Below, piece after piece: positions 25,401 through 39,173 of a stretch of DNA of 64,000 bases. The DNA is from Sipunculus nudus (lineage: Eukaryota > Annelida > Sipuncula > Golfingiida > Sipunculidae): positions 19,973,714 through 20,037,713 of the forward strand of contig CM049320.1 in assembly GCA_026874595.1 (NCBI GenBank), in the 5' to 3' direction. The notes under the pieces were generated by a model. The model had not been told where the DNA came from. It saw nothing but the letters and a program-made list of their open reading frames with translations, and made no database searches. Within the stretch, counting starts at the first letter, position 1; each line of letters starts with the position of its first letter. The position numbers and the translations under genes are program-made.

Positions 25401-28400
25401 CTAAATTAGTCAATGTGTACATACATGGTTATGAGTACAATTTGCATAGGAAAAATACCAGTTGTTTTAATCATTCCGCTGCTGTTGAAGTAAATTCAGT
25501 TGAATAAAACCGCAGTGACTTAATAATAGGGATATAATGTAACGCCCCCTATAGTCAACCTGTGTTTAAGTGCACATAGAGGACCACCAAAGTTTCTCAA
25601 GTGATTCCCTCCTAATTGATCAGAATACAGTGAATGGTCGGATATCAACTTTCACTGCGTGGCCTCTGACAGCTCATTGCTGAAGTCATAAGTTTACTTC
25701 TGCACGACCATTCAGTAAATTGTGAGCCAGTGTTTACATGTGTACAAGTTAACCTTAACCCGGGGCATGGTAGCAATCAAATAAATGAGTGGGGGGCAAA
25801 CAAACACTGAATTAGTCAATGTACCTTGTTTGTGCTCTAGGTCAGAGTGAGGGTTTGACTATATGTTCATTTGCTCCCTACAAATATTTGAAATTACCAC
25901 TGGCACAGTGGTAGCACAGATATGTATTGTCCAGAGTCATATCAGTATAACTGTAAATACATACAACACTGATTAACCTTTCTGTATAAGGACACTCTCA
26001 GTCATTGGTCCTCCCCGTAGTGTTATAATAAGTTGCTGCTCAGGCAGGTTTAGGAGGGAAAATCTTGAGCAGCGTAAGTAAGGATTTTTTTCTTGCAAGT
26101 AGATAAAATCATTTAAAGCATGCTTGGATGTGTCAACAGATTTGTTGCAATGGAAAAGACTTTAGTGTTGTGTAAAAACTGCATAACAAACGCTCATATT
26201 ACTGCAATTCAGTTGTGTTAAACATAATAATGCAAATGAAAAGCATATAGTGTGTAATGAAGGGGTATCTTGCAACTCTGTGTAAATTACCGGGATACCA
26301 TGCATAAATTATATTACTTAATAGCTAGGATTCCTTGCTTAAATACTTGGTTACGTTGAACAAGTTTTTTTAAAGTGCTGTGTTATCATGCTAGCGCTGT
26401 ATTAAATGCCAGCTTACCAAAAAACTTGAGTGATATGCCTGACACCTTTACAAATACAACGAGAAAATGCTGTATTGTGAAGGAGATATATGGTATATAT
26501 TTTTACTGCATTCCAAGATTACACAAGTGATCTCAGTAAAGTCCAGGATGTTGAGTCCTGAATTTTTAATGACAGTTTAATAAAAACACAAAAAAACTTA
26601 ATTGATGTCACAAAAAGAATTACATGTAAATAGTAGTTCATACAAATGTAAATATTGTTCATGTAAACATGAATAGTGTATGCATACACTGCCAAAATTA
26701 ATTTCTTGAAAATATATTTCATATCCAAAGACAATTTTTTCTTTTGACAAGATATCCTAAAGGTATTTTTTTCTTGATTAATAGGCAGCATGCTTAAAGT
26801 TAAGAAAATATATTTTTATATTCCCTTAACACAAGATATAGTATCTTTTCATAAGTAAAATTTCATTCGTCATAATATCCCAAAATATTTTTATTTGGCA
26901 TAAGATATTTTCTGATAGAAAAAAATAAATGATTTTATCAAAAGGAAACAGTTCTTATCATAAGAAATGTTTTCTTTACCATAACAAGAAGATTTTTCTT
27001 CCCCCACGCCAAGAAAATTATCTTAAATTTTTCAAAAAAATATTTGTGGGAGTGTACATATAAATGTAAATTTATAATGTGCCATTAGTAGATTACTATA
27101 TTATAGATTAAATTTAATATACTGTGTATCAGTTGGTGTCTTTTCACAATTTTCTGTGAGTTGACTATTATTTCATACTAAATAATACTAATAAGAATAA
27201 TCACTACTTATTATTTGTTTATTTAGTACAATCTTATCCTTGTCTTACAGCTTCAGAACTCGCAGGATACGCTCCAGTCCCGCCTTGACAGGATGGCAGA
27301 CGACGACCGCAGTGTGGATCTAGACAGCACCCTGATCAAGCTTGAAGAGGAGCAGCAGAGGTCATTAGCATATCATTTGAATATTAATTTGCATAATTAT
27401 AGATATTTTTACATGAGGATTGAACTCACATTTGCTTAACTAAAGATTTAGGTTAATCTTTTTGTCACATCTAATGGTTTCAATCAACATTTGTATCATT
27501 GGAAGATGATAGAGATTTTTAACTTAGAAATATATTGACAAATAACCCATTGTAATTTGATTTGCGGATATTTTGCATAAGGTTTTTGGCCCAAAGGTAT
27601 TAAACATAAATTAGCTACAGATACATTTTATAATTTAGTCTGCTGATATAATACAATTTATTATGTACATATATTACATGTGATAGATTCTCAGTCAACC
27701 AATGGTATGAATTATAATATAACCTACTAGCATCCTTTGACACATGATTGCAAATTAAACATGCTGTAATCCAAAGTGCAGAATACATTAAGGAAAACTA
27801 CTCCAGTGCTAGCTTAGCTCATGTTAACTCCAAGTTGAGGGAACACATCGTTCTCTTTAGTGTTCATGTATAACACTTCATTAGACCAACAATAAGAGTA
27901 CAATCTATGAACCTACAAATACAATACCTTATTTAATCAACAGGAGTGCCAGCCTGGCCCATGTTAACTCTATGCTGAGGGAACAACTGGACCAAGCTAC
28001 GGCAGCCAACCAGTCTCTGACTCAGGACATCCACAAACTGACCCAGGACTGGCAGCGCGCACGCGAAGAACTTGAGGTCAAGGAGAAAGAATGGAGAGAG
28101 GAGGAACAGGTAAAGAATATACAATCATGGAAATGTGAAGAGAAATGAGAAGTGACTGGAAGGTTGTTGTAATGTCACAGAAACTCTTAGTTTGATGAAT
28201 ATGTTTATTTCAGTGTAGAGATGTTATTTTCTTGGATACAAATATATAAGAAAATAATCTTTTTGTTAGATATATGCTATACATGAATTGCATAGTTTCT
28301 AAATAAATTTCCCCTATATTTGGCAAATTCTGTTCTAATTAAACACATGATTTAGAATAGTTTAGAATTAAATGTTTTGAATAATTTAAAGCATTTGCTG

Positions 28401-31400
28401 TATTAGGAGGTATTAAAGATTTTATTATGCATAAAAATTTAAACCTTAACTGCTGTCTGGAAATGTTATTAAAGTCACAAGCAGATGACCCAACTCTTTT
28501 GTTTAATTGTCCATAATCAGATACATTACTTCAGAGCAGTTTTAAATCTTAAAGTTTTGATATCTCTTTAGGGCTACTTCATGATGGACTCCTAGATAAT
28601 CATATACAGAGAAAGTTCTCAGTTGTTGCTGGGAGAATGTAGTTCCAAAATCACCACCAGATGTCTCTAGTGTTTGATCTGATTTGCAGTCTGTCAACTT
28701 GTACTTTAGTGCTGAGTGCAGCCAACAGATGTCTCTAGTGTGTTTGATCTGTATTTTTCAGTCTTTCAACGAGTACTTCAGTGCTGAGCACAGCCGCCTG
28801 CTCAACCTGTGGCGTGCTGTGGTCGGGTTCCGCCGTCAGTTCAGCGAGATGAAGACCGCCACCGAGCGGGACTTGTCTCATGTTCGTGCTGATGTCACCA
28901 GAGCTGCTCGCAGCCTCCACTCTGCTTGCCTTAACCTCAGTGCCAACCAGCGCAACATGGACACCCAGTCTCAGGTAACACTTCATTTTATTAATTTCTC
29001 TACATTCTGTTGTATTTTTATTATTTTAAATAACACATTGCAATTTCTCTGTCTTGTATCAAGAAAATCTGCTGATGAATTGTAATAAGTTTTGCAACTG
29101 TGATATTTAAAATTAAATTACTTTAGGTTCCAATGCTTTTCTTGCATTGTTTTTCAAACACAAGTATTTGGCATATTAAAAATCGACATTAACAAAAGAA
29201 ACTGCAAAATAAACAGTTTATAAACAGTTAATTATCTACACAATATGATTTTATTTCAGAATAGTATCATCATAGTAACTTTTTTTCAAAGCACATTTTG
29301 TTTTAAACAATCCACAGCTGAACTCAAAATAAAAACACCTTATTTCATTTAAAGTTATTTTTTTTTGTGAATACATGTTAGCCAAAGTAATCATAATCTC
29401 AAGCTATCAGCTGTTCATACTTCACCCATGTTCATTAAATACACTATCCAGTACCATTTTACTGCCTGCAAATCCACGTTCTGTTCACACTCCACCTGTA
29501 TTCATTTCTGTTTGATCTGTATTGGTGAAACCACCTGGTGAGATAGTTTTGATACCAAATTCAGTGATACAGTATTTGTAATTGTGCAGTATGAACAGGC
29601 TTTAAATGTGTTGTGTGTCTAATACTGTGGTTGCTTTTTTGTTGGTGAGGGTTTCAAATTCGTGATATTTGCGAAAGGGTATTTATCGCAAAAAATCAAA
29701 CCTTTGTGAATAAGATGTTTTAAACAAAGTTATAAGTAAAAGGTTGAGATCATGAATAAAAATAGGTCAGGTATTTTCAAAAACTGAAATTTTAAATTAC
29801 ATCAGATTTTGCCAATTGCCTGCCATTAACGAACCATGTTTTTGTTAATGAGATTAAGTGCCCTAAATTTCTGATATAATTCATTCATTTAATAATGGTT
29901 ATATTCTGTAATAAGGAATTGTAAGGTCATGAAATTAGAACCCTTGCAAAACACTGAAAAAGTGAAAATTGAGAAATTTTAATCCTGCGAATGTGAAGCC
30001 AACCACAGTATTGTTTCCCCTTTAAATACACAGGAGGAAAAAAATTAGCATGCACTATTACAGGGAACACCATAGGTGAACGAAATATTTTATTGAATAT
30101 TGTACGGAAGACATTTATTTTCTGGTGCAGTTTGAACATAGTGTATGAAATACTGTATGCTGAATTTGGTTTTGGGGAAACTGTATATGACACACTTGTA
30201 GCGTGTAAACAGCTTTATCTACTTTTGAATACTAGTGTTTGCTGATTTTTACAGGTGAACCTGGACAAGGAGCGTTCTGAGCGAGCAAGTTTGGAGGCTC
30301 AGCTGAGGGAGAAGAGTCGCCAGCTGTCAGAAGTCCAGACCAAGTCGGATGGAGCTGCCGCTGATCTGAGTGCCAAGTGAGTGAAAAATGAATAAAAAAA
30401 TGATGGAGCTACCCCTGATCTTTGTGCTAAGTTTGTAAACTTATTAATAAAAAATACAACTCAAGGTTAAATTATTTGAATTTTCAACATGTGGTCCCTG
30501 ATTCAGTCTCTGCTAAAGTTACTATGGCCAAATAGTGAAATTGTTTGGTCCAAGTAGTGACTCCTGGATTATTCTAGGCAACATATTAAGGAAAACTGAT
30601 ATGGCATAAGTTTATAATTATATTTTCATTTCATATTGATATTTTCTAAAGGCAAGCAACATGCTGTTGACCTACAATAAAAAAAAATATACCAATTACT
30701 AGTCAAGCCAATACACTAGAAATGGTGAAAACCATTTATAAAATAGGGGGGGGGATGTATTACAACTCTTTAGTAATGGTATATTAAGTGATAAAAATGT
30801 TACAATAGATTTTCTTGAATTAACTGTTTGTATTACAGTGCTTCATTGCACAAATTGTGAGATATATCAGTAAGGTTGACAGTTCAATGAATAGCAGTGA
30901 GATATGCAAAACTTGTGAAAGGCAAATTTTAAGTGTACAGAAGTGTAATCATGATCTTTGTTAAAGACATCCTTGCTATGCTGTATGTAATCAAGTATTG
31001 TATTCTCCAGGGCATTATATATAAGTTTGTGTCATTTTTTAATATTTTCGCTTATTAATGTTAAATTTATATTGCACGATTACAGGGTGAACGAGCTTTC
31101 TCTGACCATCGAGAAACAGAAGCTGCAGCTGAACGAGAAGGATCGCACAATCGCAAACTTCCAGCGCACCCTGAACCAGATGGAGGCTCGTATGGTGGAG
31201 AACGCCGTTCCTCCCGTCCAACCAGCAGTCGAGGGCGAGGTGCAGACATTGGCTGAACCCGGCACAGCTGATTATGAGAACGATTCCATGCACCAGGCGC
31301 TCCGTAGAATCGCACAGGAAGTGATCGCTGATGCAGACTCTGCTTCATTTGATGATACCCTGAACCCTGGCGAGCTGTCTACCACTGTTATGAATAGGTC

Positions 31401-34400
31401 AAGGTCAAACTCACCTGTGGCAAGGTCACCCTCAAGGGCATCTTCAAGGTCACCCATCCGTCGTGCAGGATCTCCTGGCAGAGCTAGGTCGAGGTCACCA
31501 GGTTTTGCGGATTCCACCTTTGCTGCCGTCCAAGCTGCCCTTAACAAACGTCAGCTGCAGGTCAGTGAGCTGAGGAATAAGGTCATATCTGCCAATGAGA
31601 ACGTGAACATGATCAAGAAACAGAACAACGATCTGGAGAACCAGCTGCGACAGGCAGAACAGGAGCTGCTGAGAACAAGAGAAGAACGGGAATCATCGTA
31701 AGTGTTCAACAGTCACTCACAGAACACTGACATATTTCTGTTCCAGCTTTGTAGGAATTCGTTTTGGATCAACAAACACTCAAAAACTGCAGCAGAAAAT
31801 GACACCCAAAAGCAAAGTGCATTGTACTGTTGTTATTACATTGGAATATAGTCAGCTGTAAACCATTGTGACAATAGTGCTGAATCTCTAGCTTGGGTTG
31901 ACTCCAATGTCTCAACAGGATGTGACTTAGGTTGATCCTACCCCCCCCCCCCCCCCCATTCCCTTTTAGAAAATCAGCTAATGGGAAGTAAGAATGAAAT
32001 GCCATCCTTGCCTTCCCTCATCCAACAGTTCCCAGCTATGGACAGCCCTCCAGAAGCTTACCACATTTTATTGTATTTGTCAGACTAAGACAGAGTTTCA
32101 GAAATGGACGGTTGTATTAACTTGTACTTGTACTAAGAAATATAAGAGCTGTCTCAGGGAACTTCAAGAATATTCAACTTTATGCAGGGAAATTATTTTT
32201 CTGGATCATAATTGTTAACTTCACTGAATATATTTTAATATATTTTGCATGCATTCATGTGCATTGATGATAATAATTCTGAATGAATTTTTTTAGTATC
32301 CGCGGTCAAGATGAAGCCAGGCGGGGACAGGACAGGTTAAAGAACTCGTTAGACATGGCTAACAATGAGCGACAGCAGCTGGAGCGTGTCAGACAGGGAC
32401 TGAATGAGCAGCTAGAGAACCTGACGTTGGAGTGTGACAAACTCAAGGCAGCCAACACCGAACTCCAGCGGCAACGAGACTCACTGGAAGATGAGAAAGA
32501 AGATGTCAATAAGGACAAAGAGAGACAGATTAAAGAAAACCAGAGATGGTAAGATGTGCTACCTGGTATAGCGATTTATTTTAATATGCCTTATGATAAT
32601 TATAAAAACACATGCCAAACAAATGTGATTAAAGACATTCCAGACAGGGTTTATTAAGATGTGTGGAACAGACATTACAGATGTGCAAACGAAGCATAAT
32701 TATCAGAGCTCTACCAAACAGGCATCCTTACATATGTCACACAGTCTAAATCATAGATATTTATGCAAATCAAGAATAATCAAAAGACATGCCAAAGTGG
32801 GACTATTCAGGATTTGCTGAAAAGATGTTTCTCAACGTAAAATTGTTATTATCAAAATATGTCAAATAATTATGTCTCTTTGGAAAAATATAGGTGTTTT
32901 TATGGAATATTACACAATTTTCTTAAGATCTTGGGCTCCATTGATTACCATTTTGGATTAGATAGCTTATATGTGAATATCAAAATTCTTTGAATGTGTC
33001 TTTCCAGTCTGAAGGTGATGGAACAGACAGACAGCAAGTTGTCTAAAACTCGTGAGGAACTTGGAAACACCAAAGAATTGCTCAACAAGACTTGCTTGGA
33101 AAAAGATGTTTTGGAGAGTGAAAAGAATGAGATCAGTAAGTTTCATGAATCGTTGAAGAAAATTTGGACTAAGTGAGATTGAGGAGTATCTTATATTTCT
33201 TCTTAGGAGTTAAATCAAAGAGGTTCATATTATGGAATGGAATGTGTGAACAATATAGAGTAGTATGTAGAACCCAGAGAGTGATATAGTACCGTGATTA
33301 TGGGAATGAAATCAGCTACATGTTTAACAAAAAGTGTCAGGAGATGGAATTTAAGTGTAAATTTGTAATGTCATCAGCAAATATTCTAAAAACAGATTTA
33401 ATATTTAAGTGTGAAAGGTGTTTTTATATTTCTGTCCATAAATGTGTATCTGCTTGAGTGAGTCAAGCCACATGGATGAAAAAAAAATTCCATTTTATAG
33501 ATCTTTTTAAACAACTTTCCTTCTCCAGATGAAATTTATCTGATTAACTGTTAATTTTTTGGTGTCAGAGTAAATTTCATTACTTTGGGGTGCTGATACA
33601 CAATGTTAATATAATGATATATCTATAATGCTAATGCAGAACTTTCACTTTACAGGTGAGGCCTTATCTAAAGCTGAGCTCCAGAAGGCAGAGCTAGAGC
33701 TGGAGATCAACAAAGTGAAGACCGAGGAGGCCAGTCTCCGTGATGCTCTGCTAAAGATGCAGAACCTCAACGAGGGACTCGGACAGGACAAGATTGAGCT
33801 AAACCGTGTCATCATGCAGGTAACCTTTCTTATTCAGGTGCTTTGCTTGGTTAGCTTTCTTATTTGTGAGGGTTTCAAATTTGTGATGTCCACAAAAGGG
33901 AAATTGTTGTGAAAATTACACCTTGAATAAGACGCCTCATCTGCACAGGTGAAGAGTCCTTTATTAAACAGCCTTAATGGCATTTTATGTATGATATCTA
34001 CAAGACCACATCTATAAATAATAACATGATCTATTTTATGTTACTAAGTAGTGACTGAGATTATAAATAATATCAGGTCTTTCATGTTATCTGCCTATAG
34101 GGGACAAGAATTTCTACTTGTTTTTGTTGGTCCTTGTCAGTTTGTTAAGATTAAGTGAAAATATTAAATGTATGTTGGTCCACATCAAATTGTTAAGAGT
34201 AAGTGCAATTTTTTAATATTCTGTATGATAAACAATACACTCTGTGTAGGTTACTGCATGATGCAATTGTAAAAAATTGAATCCGCGTAATACAATGAAA
34301 TAGTTAAAATCACAAGGAGTTAACCTCGTGAATATGAATCCAACCATTATATGTGACCAAACCACAGTTGTCCTGCAGATTGCCCTTGATAGAGTGTTAA

Positions 34401-37400
34401 TAAATTGTAATAAACTCAGTTTCTCTTTATTTCATAATGTTTTTCCCAAAAAAGAATTATATAAATTTTAAACTGATAATAATTAATGATTGCCTTAAGT
34501 AGTAAATGAATGTCAAATAGAAAGAGCAGTGACATAATATATACATTTTACAATGCTCTTCACAGCTGGAGGCAGAGAAGGCTGCTTTGCTTGGCCAGAA
34601 GAAATCTGTAGAACAGGAGAAGTTCTGTCTGCGGGAAGAGCTGGTGCGAGTCGAGCAGGAGAAACTTGACATCGACACTGAAAAATCAGGTCAGTTTATG
34701 TAGCTAGTTGTATACCCATAATTTCTTCATGTGACCCTTGACATCTGGGTTTGATGTGTACTTAAATGGCAGCCTCAACGAGCGGTTTTGAGAATCTTGG
34801 AGAAATAATCTGTTAGGGTTCGATAAAGGCACAGGGATATGACACACAAGTACTCTGAGGACAACATTAAGGTGAGATTCTGTCTGCGGAGAGTTTGGTG
34901 GCAAGGGGTCATGTATCTGCAAAGTTAAGAATGGAATAACACTTTTTTCCAGACCATTCCCAAATCCTTAAATTAAAGTTGGATGTGTTCATGGAATGAG
35001 GACAAATATGCAATAGTCAATCTTGGTTTAAGAGAATTGCCTTTTAAAGAAAATACAAGAATAAATGTTATTGATAAAGAAATATGGTCTTTAAATTGTC
35101 TATACATTTAAAGGAAACAGTGAAGCTGCCAACAAGGTTACATGGACCAATAGGAAAACTTATTTCAGTGGCAGAGATCATTCAAGGGATCACAGGGTTT
35201 TACTGTATTTGTGTATGTCTCAGTATTGACCTCCTCTCTGTCTCTCTGCATATATGGAGATGCACTAGACAGATAATTGTGGAAACAATTACAGTTTAAT
35301 ATTCTTTGTTAGTATATGATAGCTCATTCTGTGACAGTGACAATTAAGATGTGTTCACTATATTTTATTTTTGAAATATTTTGTCTGGCAGGTATCACCC
35401 AGAACCTGGAGCTGACAGAACAGAGCCGGGAGCGTCTGGAAGAAGAGGTGACAATGCTCAACAAAGAACGTGCTGACCTCACTGAACAGCTGAACGCTGT
35501 AAGTATATCCCACACAGACAGCAAATACTACATCCATAATGATGCCATAATGATTCATGTAATGCATGCAACAAGTATTGTGCTGACTCACGGAACGGCT
35601 CAACGCTGCATATCCTGAACAGATAGCAAATACTACATCAGTAATTATACACATAATGCATTCAACTGAGATATGGCTGACCTGATTCACAGCTTAGTAT
35701 GGCATTCTTATTTTCACATAAAACCAAATACTGCATCCATAATGATACCATAATGATCCATAATGCAATAAAATGAGATGATGCTGATCTGATTAACAGC
35801 TCAATGCTGTACATGTATATGTATTCTACACAAAAAAGAAATAAAATATAATTTAGTATTCACAAATCAAAATTGACTACATTTTATTTTATTTAAAAAA
35901 ACACCCAAGATGGAAGAGAAGTACTGATTTTATGTGGAAAGTTTATAACAGATTTATGTCATACATTTTACTGAGAATCATGAAATCAGAAAGCATGTTA
36001 AGGATTAAAGTTATCAGTGATTTATAAATTAATCATCAATTATTTTTATTTTCTCAGACGACCAGACAGAAGAATGCCTTGGCTGAGGAGGTCCTTGGGG
36101 CCCGTAAGGAGATCGAGCGACAGAGTGACACAATTGTCCGCATTGCTAAAGAAAAGGAAGAACTGACCAAAGAGAAGGCCTCACTGGCCGTACAGCTCAC
36201 TGCTGCAGAGCGTGAGAACCGCCAGCAGAGTGAGGTCATCTCTGGTCTCCGCAGCGACAAGGAGAGTCTGGAAACCAACTTGTATGAGACCCAACAGGTG
36301 AATGCACAACTTGATGGTCGCAAGGAGCAGCTGGAGGGAGAGAACCAGGAGTTGATCCTGAAGAAGGAAGCTCTCCAAGGTAAGTTAAAGACAAATATTT
36401 ATAACTAGATGTATGCTATCTCTAGGTGACCACTGGAAATGCCTCCCCCTTCTTTGTTTTATTATTCTCCTGGTAAAAATTTACAACTTTGACACATTAA
36501 AATATCCATGGGCTTTGAGGTTCTCAAGGAACCCAAGACTCGTATGATTTTAATAATCAATTGTCATATGTTTATTCATTGTTTATTATAAATGTAATAG
36601 ACAATATTCTTGATACCTTTCCTAAATCATGTTATTGGTAATGGTATGATAAAGTGCGTTAAAACTTTTTCCACTCACAGCTGAAATCCAGCACTCAAGG
36701 TAACCTCAGACTTGTATAATTATAATGATGATCCTCATACGTTAATTTATTTATTGCCACTATTGGTCAGTATTCCTAGTAATTTCCAAGAGTCGTGTTA
36801 ATGACATAGTATATTGTATTTAACTGTTTCCACTCATAGCTGACATCCAGCACTTGCGTAAAGAGATGGAGGTTGAGGTGGAGAAGCTGGAACGCCAGAA
36901 GGAAGGACTGAACAACAAGCTGATGCAGACAGAGAAAGACCTTCAGTTGTCCTTGAAACAGGAGCAGCAGGCTCACGAGGAAGATGTGGAGCGCATCAGT
37001 AGAGACAAGGTAAACACAAGATCACCCAAAATACCAAAAACACCTGTGATGAAACAATACAAAACTCATTTAATTTCAAATTTAGAGCAAATAAACTGGT
37101 ATCTATTGATAAATACATCACAAGAAAATTCAGGAACACTCCAAACATTCTCTACAAACCTCCAGGTTCCTAATCCAAAGTTATATTAATTAACTGACAT
37201 TCATTCATCCTTGTATGACAGGCTGTTCAAATAAACTAAGAAGCATTTCATATTTATTAGTTTCTTTTATATTGTCTGAAAATAAAATCTTCCATGAAAA
37301 ATGTCATTTTTTGCTGGAGATATAAGTAATTAGACACTTCAACCAAATAAATTTTTAGAAATTTCTTTGAAATTGTATCAGTATTTTATAACTATCAATT

Positions 37401-39119
37401 TTTCTGTATGTGAACTGTTGTTAGGACTCCTTAAACAGAGAAGATTGCAGCCTTTGTCTTGATTTCGGTCAAGGGGTAATAAAGTTGCATGTATTGCTCT
37501 TCATTTATATGTTGTTGTTGTTTTCAAGTTGCTTCTCTTATGTAAATTATCTCTTTAGTCACTTCAGAAGTGTTCTTGTTATATTATTTCTGTTCTGTTA
37601 AAGACCAAAAGTTATTCTGTATTGTCAATTTGGTCAACTTGGTTAAGAGAAAAAATCAATAAGGGTTGTGTCATACATTTTATAAAGTGAATATACTTGA
37701 ATATATTATTCACATACTTATGTATTTTCAGATATTACAGTATGATTAAGAAATAAAATGTTTGAATCAGTTAACAGAAACTTCCAGAAAAGGTTGCCAG
37801 GTCAAAATAGGATAATTTGCATGTTTCTTATGTGCCACATACAGTAAAATCCCGAAATTATGACCACCAACAAGACCTCAAAATAGTGGTTGCATTTTTC
37901 GAGGTGGTCGTCTAAGCAAGATGTTATATAAAGAGCAAAAATGAACTGGGACCATGAAAAGGTGGTAGTTACCCTCAGGTGGTTGGTTAAACTGAGGTGG
38001 TTGTTAAGCAAAGTTTTACTGGATATGTTTCATCTAATTTAATAAACAGTATAAAATCAGAGCCTTACATCTCATACAGGTTAGTTACTGTACCTCTGAA
38101 TCATCAAGAAAGTCTTGACCTGTTGCTTTTAATGATATGATTTCATCTACATCATGAACATTCTGTTCACTGCCAAAAATAATTATTCTAGAAAAGATTA
38201 TATTTCTTATCCAAAGATAATGTTTCTGTTGACAATAAATCCTCAATATGTTTATCTTGATTTGTGGCCGCATGCTTCTAGTCAAGAAAATATATCTAGA
38301 TTTTCTGAAGATCATGTATTTCATCATAAGAAAAACTTTCATTTTAATATCTTAGGATATTATTTCATGCCACCAGATATATTTTTATGATAACAAGAAA
38401 TATGATCGATCAGAAGATAATAATTTTTATCATAATAAAAATTTTCTTTACCGTATCAAGAAAAATTCTATGAACCCCACTCCCTTGAAAATTTTCTCTC
38501 CATATTTTCCCTTATAGTAAGAAATTGGGCAAGAAAATTATTTTTGGCAGGGTTCTCTTTGTATTATAGTATTATATGAAGAATGTACCCTGATTGTTAT
38601 ATCAATTGTTGTCTCTGATAGGACAAGCAGCGTCAAGAGATGGAGGCGCAGCGCGAGGACTTGATCCATGCCTTCAAACAGGAGAGGGAAGAGGAGTGTT
38701 GCCGCTTTGAATCTGAGAAGGAGGAACTTCAGAACGAGATCGTAGCCCTGCAGCGCGACCGTGATGAATCCCTCCTTATGGCAGAAAATGAGAAGCAACA
38801 GGTACGTCCAACCTCAGTCAAATCTGGCTTATTGTGTGTTATAAAGTGAAAACCTATGAATGACTATGGCGAAGACAAAGTGATATAACATGTATAAGAG
38901 ATAGTTTTAAATCATTCAGTGTGTTATCTCGGATTATAAGGGTTGAGTCTAACAGCAGTATCTAAAATAATTCATTAATAAGGAAAGATATTTTTAAGTT
39001 TCCCTTAAATCAAAGATTGATAATTTATAAATAATATCAAATCTTTTAAATTATCTTATATTTGGCAATTTCCACTCGATTGTTGCTCCTTGGTTTGTTG
39101 TACATAAAATTGTATATAT

Positions 39120-39173
<54 letters not shown>

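Noticed and set aside
31272..31547. 91-codon minus-strand frame opposite rootletin exon 9
   Set aside because: A complement shadow of a strongly coding exon. The same applies to other antisense frames over exons 10, 14, 15, 28, 29 and 30.
38154..38390. 78-codon frame in a rootletin intron
   Set aside because: Lies inside the CACTGCC MITE, which is non-coding.
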